Part shown: positions 56,446-64,000 of the stretch, in pieces
Numbering within the stretch: position 1 is the stretch's first letter
Layout of the letters: the number at the start of each line of letters is the position of its first letter
Source of the DNA: Nostoc sp. NIES-3756
Lineage (GTDB): Bacteria > Cyanobacteriota > Cyanobacteriia > Cyanobacteriales > Nostocaceae
DNA: 64,000 nt
NCBI RefSeq assembly: GCF_001548375.1
Contig: NZ_AP017295.1
Location: forward strand, 186,001-250,000
Direction: 5' to 3'
The notes under the pieces: model-generated
What the model was told of the DNA's origin: nothing
The model's input: the letters and a program-made list of their open reading frames with translations, nothing else
The model's database searches: none
Translations under genes and position numbers: made by a program

Positions 56446-57552
56446 TCAAGACGATGTTGATTCTGGTTTGAAGGCTTCTGTTACAGTTTCAGTTGGTAAA
56501 GCATTATTAATACCAGCAGGTAAGGAGGCAAATCCATCTACTGTATCCTTGATTAGCCCAGCAACAGGGACAGCAATCAACAAGCCCAGTAACCCACCAA
56601 TATAAGTGCCTACTAGCAAAGAAGTTAACACCCAAATTGGTCTTAGTCCTGTAAAACTACCCAAAAGACGAGGTGCGATCGCCTGATCGATAACTTGGTC
56701 AATCACCACAGCTACTGCTAAAATTTTCAACGCTAGCCAAATGTCGTGGGTTGCTACAATCAAAGTAATGACAATCAAGCTAACAACATCCCCAAAGGGA
56801 ATGAGGCTTAAAAAGCCTATAGTTAAGCCAAAGAGTAACCCAAATTGGACTTTAAAGGCTAAAAATAGTAGAGTTTGAGAAGTTCCCATCAGTAAGGCTA
56901 AAGTACCTTGACCAATCAGATAATTTTGAAAGTTTTTCTGAATAGATTGATTTAGTTTTTCTGCTAAAGACCAAGGCAAGTTTTTAAATATAGCTTCCCA
57001 AATTCTCGGCCCGTCTAATAACAAGTAAAATGTGATGACAACTGTAACTATAGCTTCAGAAATACTATCAATAGTCTCTATAATAACGCTAAATATCCTA
57101 TGGGAAAAATACTCCAATTCATCTGGAAATTTATCCATGACTCTATTTAATACTTGACCAATATTCAACTTGAATTTTTGACCAAGCACCCAATCATTTA
57201 AACTTTGGAGCTTTGTTTGGCTAGAATCAATCCATTGAGGAAGAACTCTAGCGATTTCATGAAATTGTTCTAATGCTATGGGTAGTAAAGTAATACCTAA
57301 AGCAATTAAAATTACTGCCGTGGAGATAAAAACTATTGCTACTGCATAGCTGCGCTTAATGCCTCGTTCTTGCAAAGATGATACAGGATAATTTAAAATA
57401 AAAGCAAACAAAGTTGCCAATATAAAAATTGTTACTAACGGTTGGAAATAACTAAAAATTTGAATGATGAGCCAAGCGTTTAAAAAAACTAGTGGCAATA
57501 ATAAAGTTATAATTAACCATTTAAGTAATTGATTGAGTGATATATTCATCAT
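56446..57552 (-). CDS. AI-2E/PerM family transport protein
   Basis: This 368-residue membrane protein has seven to eight hydrophobic segments and family blocks (TLFAFILNYPVSSLQERGIKR, IGFLSLIPFGDVVSLIVITL, DQAIAPRLLGSFTGLRPIWVL, parts shown). It is a distant paralogue of the protein at 39011-40150. The substrate is unknown: family members have been linked to autoinducer-2 export or Na/H exchange. The upstream gap 57553-57944 is AT-rich with no gene. Confidence 0.83.
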   Translation of the reverse strand: MMNISLNQLLKWLIITLLLPLVFLNAWLIIQIFSYFQPLVTIFILATLFAFILNYPVSSLQERGIKRSYAVAIVFISTAVILIALGITLLPIALEQFHEIARVLPQWIDSSQTKLQSLNDWVLGQKFKLNIGQVLNRVMDKFPDELEYFSHRIFSVIIETIDSISEAIVTVVITFYLLLDGPRIWEAIFKNLPWSLAEKLNQSIQKNFQNYLIGQGTLALLMGTSQTLLFLAFKVQFGLLFGLTIGFLSLIPFGDVVSLIVITLIVATHDIWLALKILAVAVVIDQVIDQAIAPRLLGSFTGLRPIWVLTSLLVGTYIGGLLGLLIAVPVAGLIKDTVDGFASLPAGINNALPTETVTEAFKPESTSS

Positions 57553-57944
57553 TAATATTAGTTGTTCTCCTTTTAATTGTTTATGTTTTATAAAAAAATA
57601 TCAACTGTAATTTATGTAAAATATTTTTGTCCCTTTTTGGATTCGTCAATACTAAGATATCATGAACATTCATCTCACCTAACTTTAAATTATTAACTCC
57701 TGCTATCACACTCTAACCATAGACTACTAATAATTCACCTGCATAAACATTAGCTTGAATTAATATTCAAGCTTTACATACATGAAACTATTTATAAGTA
57801 AAAATTATTGGTAGAAAAACACAACTTATTAGCTGTAGGTAAACAACCTTAAGAGATACCTGTTAACCTATCAAAAGAGAGATTTTGCCAAATCCTTTTG
57901 ACACTCTAAATGTCTACTATGATCTATTGAGGAATAGCCTAATA

Positions 57945-58460
57945 ATGATCTGCTTATTTAATAAAAATAACGAAGTTATCAACCCTATTATTTCACAGCG
58001 ATCGCTTATCATTCGTCAAGCTTGTGTAGTCTGTAGCTTACTGCTATGTTTTTTGCTAGCTAATACAAATACGGCATTAGCGGCAAAGGAATCTAGTGAT
58101 TTACTCAAACAGCCAGTTACAGAAATTAAAGTTTCTTTGGGTAACGCAGCTAACGAACTCAAGTTTGAGCCAAATAACTTGGAATTAACAACAGGTAAAC
58201 GCTACCTCCTACGCCTCAACAACCCCAGCCAATTAAAACATTATTTTACTGCCAAAGACTTCGCTGATGGGATTTGGACACAAAAAGTAGAAGCAGGCAA
58301 AGTAGAAATAAAAGGGGCAATTCATGAACTGGAACTAAAGCCTGGTGCTGAAGCCGAATGGGTTTTTGTAGCCCTAAAGCCAGGCAAATATGGCTTACGC
58401 TGTCCCATACCTGGACATACTGAAGCCGGGATGACTGGGGAAATTGTGGTTAGTCCATAG
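57945..58460 (+). CDS. Secreted or membrane-anchored cupredoxin
   Basis: From the ATG at 57945 (GAGG 12 bases upstream) the protein has 171 residues. A hydrophobic signal/anchor (ACVVCSLLLCFLLANTNTALA) ends at AxA, then a cupredoxin fold follows. Copper ligands are visible as His in QLKHYF and CPIPGHTEAGM, giving Cys-x4-His-x4-Met, the azurin/auracyanin spacing rather than plastocyanin Cys-x2-His. It is probably a type 1 blue-copper protein outside the cytoplasm; the redox partner is unknown. A TTG start at 57885 is rejected. Confidence 0.78.
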   Translation: MICLFNKNNEVINPIISQRSLIIRQACVVCSLLLCFLLANTNTALAAKESSDLLKQPVTEIKVSLGNAANELKFEPNNLELTTGKRYLLRLNNPSQLKHYFTAKDFADGIWTQKVEAGKVEIKGAIHELELKPGAEAEWVFVALKPGKYGLRCPIPGHTEAGMTGEIVVSP

Positions 58461-58586
58461 TCAACAGTCCATAATTACGTAACGTGCAACAAAAATAAGT
58501 TAACGTAAATAGTAGATATTATTTCTCAATTCATTAGATATAACCTGCAACTTTAGCGGCAAGGCGCAAGTAATTATTGATTTCCC

Positions 58587-59414
58587 ATGAACATTCTCAC
58601 CAACTTGCTTTCTCAAACACCTAAGCCAACACCTGTAAAGAAACAACGCCGGGGGATTGAAATTAAATCCCAGCGCGAAATTGAGATTATGCGACAGTCG
58701 GCAAAAATTGTCGCAACTGTACTTAAAGAAATTTCTGAGTTAGTAAAACCAGGAATGACTACTGCTGACTTGGATGCTTATGCAGAGAAGCGTATCCGTG
58801 AAATGGACGCAACCCCAAGTTTTAAGGGTTATCACGGTTTTACTGGTTCTATTTGCTCTAGTATTAATAACGAAGTTGTACATGGTATTCCCAGCCCTAA
58901 GAAAGTGATTCGGACTGGCGATGTATTAAAAGTAGATACAGGTGCATATTTTCAAGGCTTTCATGGTGATTCCTGTATTACTATTGCTGTTGGTGAGGTA
59001 ACTCCAGAAGCCGCTAAACTGATTCGCGTGGCGGAAGAAGCTTTGTATAAAGGGATTGAACAAGTCAAAGCAGGCGCTTATCTACTTGATTTGGCTGGGG
59101 CGATTGAGGATCATGTAAAGGCTAACGGCTTTACTGTGGTGGAAGAATTTACAGGACATGGTGTGGGACGTAACCTCCACGAAGAACCTTCTGTATTTAA
59201 CTACCGTACCAGAGAAATGCCTAATGTAAAGCTGCGTGCGGGAATGACGTTAGCAATTGAACCAATTTTAAATGCAGGTTCTAAACACACTAGAACTTTA
59301 TCCGATCGCTGGACGGCTGTAACTGTAGATAATTCTCTATCAGCACAGTTTGAGCATACAGTTTTAGTCACAGAAACAGGTTATGAGATTTTGACCGATC
59401 GCACTAAGGTATAG
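58587..59414 (+). CDS. map: Methionine aminopeptidase, type I
   Basis: This 275-residue M24 peptidase has the five metal ligands in order: Asp in [10 protein letters not shown], Asp in FHGDSCIT, His in [14 protein letters not shown], Glu in [11 protein letters not shown] and Glu in [10 protein letters not shown]. The [15 protein letters not shown] and [22 protein letters not shown] blocks are standard (parts shown). It removes the initiator Met from nascent proteins in the cytosol. A 25-residue N-terminal extension ([20 protein letters not shown]) precedes the domain, as in several cyanobacterial paralogues. Confidence 0.95.
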   Translation: MNILTNLLSQTPKPTPVKKQRRGIEIKSQREIEIMRQSAKIVATVLKEISELVKPGMTTADLDAYAEKRIREMDATPSFKGYHGFTGSICSSINNEVVHGIPSPKKVIRTGDVLKVDTGAYFQGFHGDSCITIAVGEVTPEAAKLIRVAEEALYKGIEQVKAGAYLLDLAGAIEDHVKANGFTVVEEFTGHGVGRNLHEEPSVFNYRTREMPNVKLRAGMTLAIEPILNAGSKHTRTLSDRWTAVTVDNSLSAQFEHTVLVTETGYEILTDRTKV

Positions 59415-59460
59415 AGTTGACAGCTGTCAGTTGAAGGTTGACTGGGAGGAGATGTGGTTT

Positions 59461-59502
59461 GACTCTACGGTAGTTTCGACTACGCTCAACTACCGTAGAG
59501 TC
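59461..59502. repeat. Perfect 15-bp inverted repeat between convergent genes
   Basis: GACTCTACGGTAGTT and AACTACCGTAGAGTC flank a 12-base loop (TCGACTACGCTC). No U-tract follows; it may serve as an mRNA 3' hairpin for map and the amidase. Confidence 0.85.
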
Positions 59503-59548
59503 GAGATTAATCAATTAGGGGATAAAGGATAATTTTACTCATCACTTA

Positions 59549-60910
59549 TCACTTATCACTCAGCACTCTTTCCAACACAGCCGCAACCTGTAAAATCAAG
59601 GCTTCATTATAGGGTGCAGCGATTAATTGAACTCCTAATGGTAAAGCTTTAGTGCGTTGGATTGGTACTGATAATACAGGTAAGCCGATAAAGGATAAGG
59701 GTTGGGTGAATAATCCCAGATGTGGACGGACGAGGATTTCCTCTCCGTCTAAAACCATTGTCTGCTGTCCAATTAATGGGGCTGAGATGGGGGTTGTAGG
59801 GGCTAAAATTATATCAACATTTTGAAATACTTCACGAATGCGATCGCGATACCATCGGCGAAAGCGTTGTGCTTGTATATACCAGTTATTGGGAATTAAT
59901 GCCCCTGCTAAAAAGCGATCGCGTGTTGCTGGGTCAAAATCTTGAGGACGAGTTTTTAGATTATCTAAATGTAAGTTTGCCCCTTCGCTGGCTGTAATTA
60001 CAAATGCGGCGGCTCTGGCGCGGTGAGCTTCTGGTAAATTAACGTAATTAGTTACATTTAAAGCATCGGCTACTTGCTGTACTGCTGCTAATGCTTCTGG
60101 TGTTGCACCTTTTTGGAAATAATCATCGGCAATGGCAATTCTAATGTGAGAAATATCTTGATTTAGTTGGGGTAGAGTTGGATTTGCAGGTCGTTGAGTG
60201 CAGATAGGATCGCGATCGTCTTCTCCTTGCAGAATATCAAATATCGTGGCAATATCCTCAACCGACCGCGCAAAAGGGCCGATATGGTCAAAACTACTAG
60301 AAAATAAAGCCACTCCAGCACGGGATAAACGTCCGTAAGTTGGCTTAAAACCATATACACCACACAACGCCGCCGGGACACGAATAGAACCGTTAGTGTC
60401 AGAACCCAGCGTGAAAGGAACTAACCCAGCCGCCACAGCCGCAGCCGAACCACCAGAGGAACCCCCAGCTACACGCTTTAAATCGTGGGGGTTACGAGTA
60501 GCACCGTAATGAGAATTTTCTGTGACAAATCCATAGGCGTACTCATCCATATTGAGAGTTCCTACCAAAACTGCACCAGCTTGTTTAAGTTTCGCTACGG
60601 CTGTTGCATCTTGAGTAGCTGGGGGATTTTCCACATTAATTTTTGCACCCGCCAGAGTTGTTAAACCAGCAACATCAAATAAGTTTTTTACAGCAAAAGG
60701 CACACCTGCGAGTAAACCAGGATTATTACCTGCGACTATTTCCCTATCGATACTTGCTGCATCAGCTAAAGCCGCTTCCCTAGTTACAGCCGTAAAACAG
60801 TTGAGTTCCCCATCCTGTGCTGCTATCCGCGCTAAAGTTGCTTGTGTCACCTCCACGGCGGTAACTTCACCTTCACGTATAGCCTTAGCGATAGACACAG
60901 CATCATTCAT
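59549..60910 (-). CDS. AtzE-family amidase (amidase signature)
   Basis: This 453-residue amidase-signature enzyme has the Ser-cisSer-Lys triad: Lys in GVPFAVKNLFDVAG, cis-Ser in VAGGSSGGSAAAVAAG and nucleophile Ser in GSDTNGSIRVPAALCG. The overall sequence fits the AtzE group (1-carboxybiuret hydrolase of the cyanurate pathway). Its ATG overlaps the stop of the small AtzG-like gene (ATGA, 60907-60910); AtzE proteins form a heterotetramer with AtzG, so the pair is meaningful. No atzD or atzF homologue is near, so the substrate is uncertain. Confidence 0.85.
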   Translation of the reverse strand: MNDAVSIAKAIREGEVTAVEVTQATLARIAAQDGELNCFTAVTREAALADAASIDREIVAGNNPGLLAGVPFAVKNLFDVAGLTTLAGAKINVENPPATQDATAVAKLKQAGAVLVGTLNMDEYAYGFVTENSHYGATRNPHDLKRVAGGSSGGSAAAVAAGLVPFTLGSDTNGSIRVPAALCGVYGFKPTYGRLSRAGVALFSSSFDHIGPFARSVEDIATIFDILQGEDDRDPICTQRPANPTLPQLNQDISHIRIAIADDYFQKGATPEALAAVQQVADALNVTNYVNLPEAHRARAAAFVITASEGANLHLDNLKTRPQDFDPATRDRFLAGALIPNNWYIQAQRFRRWYRDRIREVFQNVDIILAPTTPISAPLIGQQTMVLDGEEILVRPHLGLFTQPLSFIGLPVLSVPIQRTKALPLGVQLIAAPYNEALILQVAAVLERVLSDK

Positions 60911-61086
60911 GGTTCAAAGATAGGTGCGGGTTGGATTTCTTCTGGTAAAGGAAATGAGTTCACAAGTTGAGCGATCGCTTTAATTCTCTCAAAATTTGCC
61001 ACTACCCCATCCCGATACTCATCTTTTATCGGCAAATCCAATAATAAAGCCGCCTGTTCAACATATACACCCAATGGAACTTCCAT
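60907..61086 (-). CDS. AtzG-like small subunit (DUF4089), 59 residues
   Basis: Small gene directly upstream of the amidase. A strong AAGGAGG lies 8 bases before the ATG at 61084-61086. It encodes MEVPLGVYVEQAALLLDLPI and the block YRDGVVANFERIKAIAQLVN, then FPLPEEIQPAPIFEP, which matches the AtzG/DUF4089 pattern. AtzG is a short scaffold that stabilises AtzE dimers. Its TGA overlaps the AtzE ATG by four bases, so translation should be coupled and equimolar. It is easily missed because of its size. Confidence 0.85.
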   Translation of the reverse strand: MEVPLGVYVEQAALLLDLPIKDEYRDGVVANFERIKAIAQLVNSFPLPEEIQPAPIFEP

Positions 61087-61183
61087 CTCTGTGCCTCCTT
61101 ACCTCCGTGGTTATTCTACATCTCCACCTGCGTCTTAGCTGCAAGAATGTCACAATGAAATTAAGCGTTATCATCCTTTGGCT

Positions 61184-61963
61184 ATGTACTTAACTTGGTT
61201 TGACAACAACAGCTGGCTGCTAGAAATCAGCAACCAGAAAATACTTATAGACCCTTGGCTGGTTGATGTATTAACTTTCGGCAATTTAGACTGGTTTTTT
61301 AAAGGTTCCCGTATTCAAGAGCGTCCCATACCAGAGAATATTAACTTAATTCTGTTATCCCAAGGTTTAGAAGATCATACTCACCAGCCAACACTCAAAC
61401 AACTTAACCGTAATATTCCCGTGGTGGCTTCTCCCAATGCGGCGAAAGTAGTGCAAGGTTTAGGTTACACTTCTATTACCAGTTTGGCTCATGGTGAAAG
61501 TTTTACTTTAAATAACCTTATAGAAATTAAAGCTTTCCCTGGTTCTCTAGTAGGGCCTACTCTTGTCGAGAATAGTTATTTTCTTAAAGAATTAGAGACT
61601 GGTTTCACACTTTACTACGAACCCCACGGAAATCATTCTCCACAGTTAAAACAACTAGCACCAGTCGATGTCATCATTACGCCGATTATTGATGTGGTAC
61701 TACCTCTTGTCGGCAGCATTATTAAAGGTAGCAGCAGCGCCTTGGAGGTAGCCAAATGGTTGGAACCACAAGTTATGCTTCCTTCAGCCAATGCCAAAGA
61801 AACAACCTATGAAGGTCTATTGAGCAAAATCCTTAAAACCGAGGGCAACATTGCAGACTTCCGTTTATTACTAGAAAAACATAACTTGCCTACACAGGTT
61901 TTAGATCCAAATCCAGGCGATCGCGTGGAATTACAATTGAAAAAGCGTATATTGGCAAATTAG
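61184..61963 (+). CDS. MBL-fold (UlaG-like) protein, degenerate metal site
   Basis: From the ATG at 61184 the protein has 259 residues, beginning MYLTWFDNNSWLLEISNQKI, the usual start of L-ascorbate-6-phosphate-lactonase-like MBL proteins. The expected HxHxDH metal motif is represented by LSQGLEDHTHQPTLKQL, so the first His is replaced (Ser-Gln-Gly-Leu-Glu-Asp-His). LYYEPHGNHSPQLKQ and PIIDVVLPLVGSI carry possible further ligands. Many cyanobacteria and plants have this protein, of unknown function; activity may be reduced or altered. It is divergent from the AtzG-like gene. Confidence 0.72.
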   Translation: MYLTWFDNNSWLLEISNQKILIDPWLVDVLTFGNLDWFFKGSRIQERPIPENINLILLSQGLEDHTHQPTLKQLNRNIPVVASPNAAKVVQGLGYTSITSLAHGESFTLNNLIEIKAFPGSLVGPTLVENSYFLKELETGFTLYYEPHGNHSPQLKQLAPVDVIITPIIDVVLPLVGSIIKGSSSALEVAKWLEPQVMLPSANAKETTYEGLLSKILKTEGNIADFRLLLEKHNLPTQVLDPNPGDRVELQLKKRILAN

Positions 61964-62080
61964 GACGCATGGGAAGGAGAAGTTTTGAAGTTTTGCTTAT
62001 TTTTTAAGTTAGTCTGACAATCAGAGATAAAAATCTCTTTCCCTAATTTCCAGCCTCTATATTCCACACAATAAGCTATT

Positions 62081-62099
62081 GACAATTATTATCATTGAT
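62081..62099 (-). promoter_or_regulatory. Fur-box-like site upstream of the TonB-like gene
   Basis: Read on the reverse strand, ATCAATGATAATAATTGTC matches 14 of 19 positions of the Fur consensus GATAATGATAATCATTATC. It lies about 210 bases before the ATG at 62308, in the 344-base gap after the MBL gene, which has no other gene. Confidence 0.55.
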
Positions 62100-62307
62100 G
62101 CGTAGACAACATTCTAATCTATTGCACCATCCTATTTGAGATAAAATTTCAGTATTTTTGGTGAATCTCAACAAAAAATAAATTTTTTCAATATATTTGC
62201 CGTCTGTTCACCCTGTAATACTACTGAAAAAGATAATTATTTGACTTGATAAATGTCAAGCATCATTTTAAGATGACTAGGTTAGTGAGAATAGGTAGCA
62301 ATAGGCT

Positions 62308-63876
62308 ATGACATTTTCCGGCTATAATGTCGAGCAGCGTTCTAAAGAAGTTAAGGCTCTCAAAACTGTTTTGACTTACAGTTTGATTGGCTCAATGACT
62401 CTACACGTTGGTGTGCTGGCTTCAGGTATCGGTAATTTTTTCGCAAGAGTGGCGCAAGATCAAGAAGAACCGATAGAAATAGCGATCGTTGATCCTGTAA
62501 CTGCGGAAGTAGAAAAACCACCCGAAGAGGTTGTAGAAGAATCGAAAACAGATAGTAGCGCCGGAGGTGGTGGCGGTGGCGGTGGTGGTGGCGGCGGCGG
62601 CTCTAGTAGTGAAATTGCCATTGCACCACAGCCAAAAATTACTAACCAGTCACGTCCAGTTCCACAGGTCGTAGAAAACTTCAAAACGCCTCCAGTTCAA
62701 CAACAGCCGCAAAAAACTACAGTCCCCATTGAGAAAGCAGAACCAGTTAACAAGCTTTCACAGGAAATTGCTACCGAACCACAAGCACCTACAAAGTCAG
62801 CAATTGTTAATCCCTCTACTAATCAAAGTAGTAATAACTTAAGAGAATTATTAAGTGGACTGAGAAATTCTCAAAGCACTCAAGCGAATGTGGGTAGTGG
62901 AAATGGTTCTAGTTTGGCTTTAGGCTCTGGTAACGGCATTGGTAACGGTACAGGTAATGGGATTGGCAACGGCATTGGTAACGGCACAGGTAATGGGATT
63001 GGCAACGGTACTGGCAACGGTATAGGTAACGGAACTGGCAACGGTATAGGTAATGGTACAGGTAACGGAACTGGCAATGGCAACGGGTCAGAAAACCGTT
63101 CAACAGTCGCAACTGCTCCAACACCTCCAAAAATTAAGAATCCCGGAAACGGACGTGCTGCTTGCCGCGAGTGTAATGCTAGGTATCCAGATGCCGCGAG
63201 AAAGCGAGGTATTGAAGGTAGAGTAGAAGTAGCTGTTGATACTGATGCTGACGGTAACGTTACTAATGTTAGGGTTGCCCGTTCTAGTGGTAATAGAGAA
63301 CTAGACGAAGAAACCTTAAGACAAGCACGTAATTGGAAACTAAAACCTGCACAGGGTGGTAGACAAGGGGTTGCGATCGCCACTGAATTTGCTTTACAAG
63401 GTTCAAGAAGATATCGCCAAGTCCAAGAACAGAAAAAACGCAGAGAAGCCGAAGCCAGAAATCAACAGACAGCAGCAACTAATACAGATGCTCCCGAAGG
63501 AACGCGCAGACGTAGACGGTTGATAACTACCACTGATGCAAATATTCCTGCTCAAACCTCCACTGAAACCAGAGTCAGACGCACAAGAGAATCTACAGCA
63601 GAGACACCTCGTCAACCATCGACAAATACAAACACAACCTCATCAGTAACTAGAACCAGCACTACTAGAGAAACCTTGCGTCGCCTTCGTCGGGAACGAA
63701 CAACTGATAATTCTGCACAACAAACATCACAAAATACAAATCGACGACGACGCAGAGAAAACGGAACATCTGGTAGTCAAAACAAGCTAAGAGCAACTTT
63801 GCGGAATTTACGTCAACCTACTCAATCACAAACAGCAACACCGCCAGTAAATACTGCTCCTGCAACTCAAGAATAA
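62308..63876 (+). CDS. TonB-like energy transducer with Gly-Asn repeats and C-terminal tail
   Basis: This 522-residue protein has an N-terminal transmembrane anchor at about 22-45 ([20 protein letters not shown]). A periplasmic spacer follows with a run of 13 Gly, then about 50 residues of [12 protein letters not shown] repeats (12- to 24-base DNA units, about 62931-63090). The TonB C-terminal domain at about 290-370 has [20 protein letters not shown] and [19 protein letters not shown]. Unlike typical TonB, about 150 residues of basic, Asn/Thr/Arg-rich disordered tail follow ([22 protein letters not shown]). TonB couples proton motive force to outer-membrane receptors for iron chelates. A Fur-box-like site upstream and a terminator downstream indicate a single, iron-regulated gene. 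Confidence 0.85.
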   Translation: MTFSGYNVEQRSKEVKALKTVLTYSLIGSMTLHVGVLASGIGNFFARVAQDQEEPIEIAIVDPVTAEVEKPPEEVVEESKTDSSAGGGGGGGGGGGGGSSSEIAIAPQPKITNQSRPVPQVVENFKTPPVQQQPQKTTVPIEKAEPVNKLSQEIATEPQAPTKSAIVNPSTNQSSNNLRELLSGLRNSQSTQANVGSGNGSSLALGSGNGIGNGTGNGIGNGIGNGTGNGIGNGTGNGIGNGTGNGIGNGTGNGTGNGNGSENRSTVATAPTPPKIKNPGNGRAACRECNARYPDAARKRGIEGRVEVAVDTDADGNVTNVRVARSSGNRELDEETLRQARNWKLKPAQGGRQGVAIATEFALQGSRRYRQVQEQKKRREAEARNQQTAATNTDAPEGTRRRRRLITTTDANIPAQTSTETRVRRTRESTAETPRQPSTNTNTTSSVTRTSTTRETLRRLRRERTTDNSAQQTSQNTNRRRRRENGTSGSQNKLRATLRNLRQPTQSQTATPPVNTAPATQE

Positions 63877-63920
63877 ATAATAGGAATCCAATTTAATTTC
63901 TGCAAAAATATCAGTATTTT

Positions 63921-63949
63921 TAGGGTGGGCAATGCTCACCCTATTTTTT
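63921..63949 (+). terminator. Rho-independent terminator of the TonB-like gene
   Basis: AGGGTGGGC-aat-GCTCACCCT, stem of 9 with one G-U pair, followed by ATTTTTTA. It lies about 45 bases after the stop. The last 51 bases of the window show nothing further. Confidence 0.9.
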
Positions 63950-64000
63950 AATACGTCAACTCGCTATAACTAAAAATTTCATACTGATGATATAGCTCTA

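Noticed and set aside
62880-63383. 167-codon antisense frame rich in Pro-Leu-Pro-Val repeats opposite the TonB-like gene.
   Set aside because: Created by the Gly-Asn repeat DNA on the sense strand; the repeat keeps all frames open.

Overview
The window comes from a filamentous, heterocyst-type cyanobacterium of the Nostoc/Anabaena group. The evidence is the very frequent HIP1 octamer (GCGATCGC), heptameric GACTAAT short tandem repeats (STRR) in many intergenic gaps, a kaiABC cluster whose kaiA encodes only the C-terminal domain, a valyl-tRNA synthetase carrying the cyanobacterial CAAD membrane domain, a Ycf20 homologue, and a cmpABCD-type bicarbonate transporter with the fused CmpC subunit. 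Function calls rest on motif recognition and family knowledge; no database search was possible.

Layout. 1-4.4 kb: the edge of a PaaK-like adenylate-forming enzyme and two tandem zinc-ribbon Ser/Thr kinases; the second takes its start codon from a 12-unit STRR. 4.5-9.1 kb: tRNA-Val(GAC), a coiled-coil membrane protein, a short-chain dehydrogenase, a photosystem II S4-domain protein and two small unknown proteins. 9.2-18 kb: a TolC/HgdD-type outer-membrane exporter, kaiC-kaiB-kaiA, and, divergent from the clock genes, a CBS histidine kinase with several degenerate receiver domains. 18-24 kb: SMP-30 hydrolase, GT39 glycosyltransferase, lipoprotein, Ycf20, glycerate kinase. 24-32.3 kb: a 1689-residue LOV/PAS/GAF hybrid kinase with REC and Hpt domains, overlapping by ATGA a REC-GGDEF response regulator, then SelO. 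33-38.9 kb: cmpABCD, interrupted between cmpC and cmpD by a possible 32-codon gene and a non-autonomous MITE-like element with clear target duplication. 39-48 kb: AI-2E family permease, FtsH protease, GNAT, fasciclin protein, ketopantoate-reductase-like protein and ValRS-CAAD. 48-64 kb: accessory and housekeeping genes, including GT39, Uma2, a fused oligopeptide ABC ATPase, a PIN-toxin remnant, a copper-chaperone-like HMA protein behind a MerR-type promoter, a second AI-2E permease, a cupredoxin, methionine aminopeptidase, an AtzG-AtzE-like pair, an MBL-fold protein, and a TonB-like protein with a Fur-box-like site upstream.

Themes. Three signalling assemblies stand out: the tandem kinases with a shared extracytoplasmic domain, the clock-adjacent CBS/pseudo-receiver kinase, and the LOV phosphorelay coupled to a diguanylate cyclase. 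The other notable layer is repetitive DNA that takes part in gene structure: STRR supplying start codons, repeat-derived peptide inside a membrane glycosyltransferase, a hairpin repeat family with a compensatory base-pair change, and a MITE whose reconstructed empty site is itself a hairpin.
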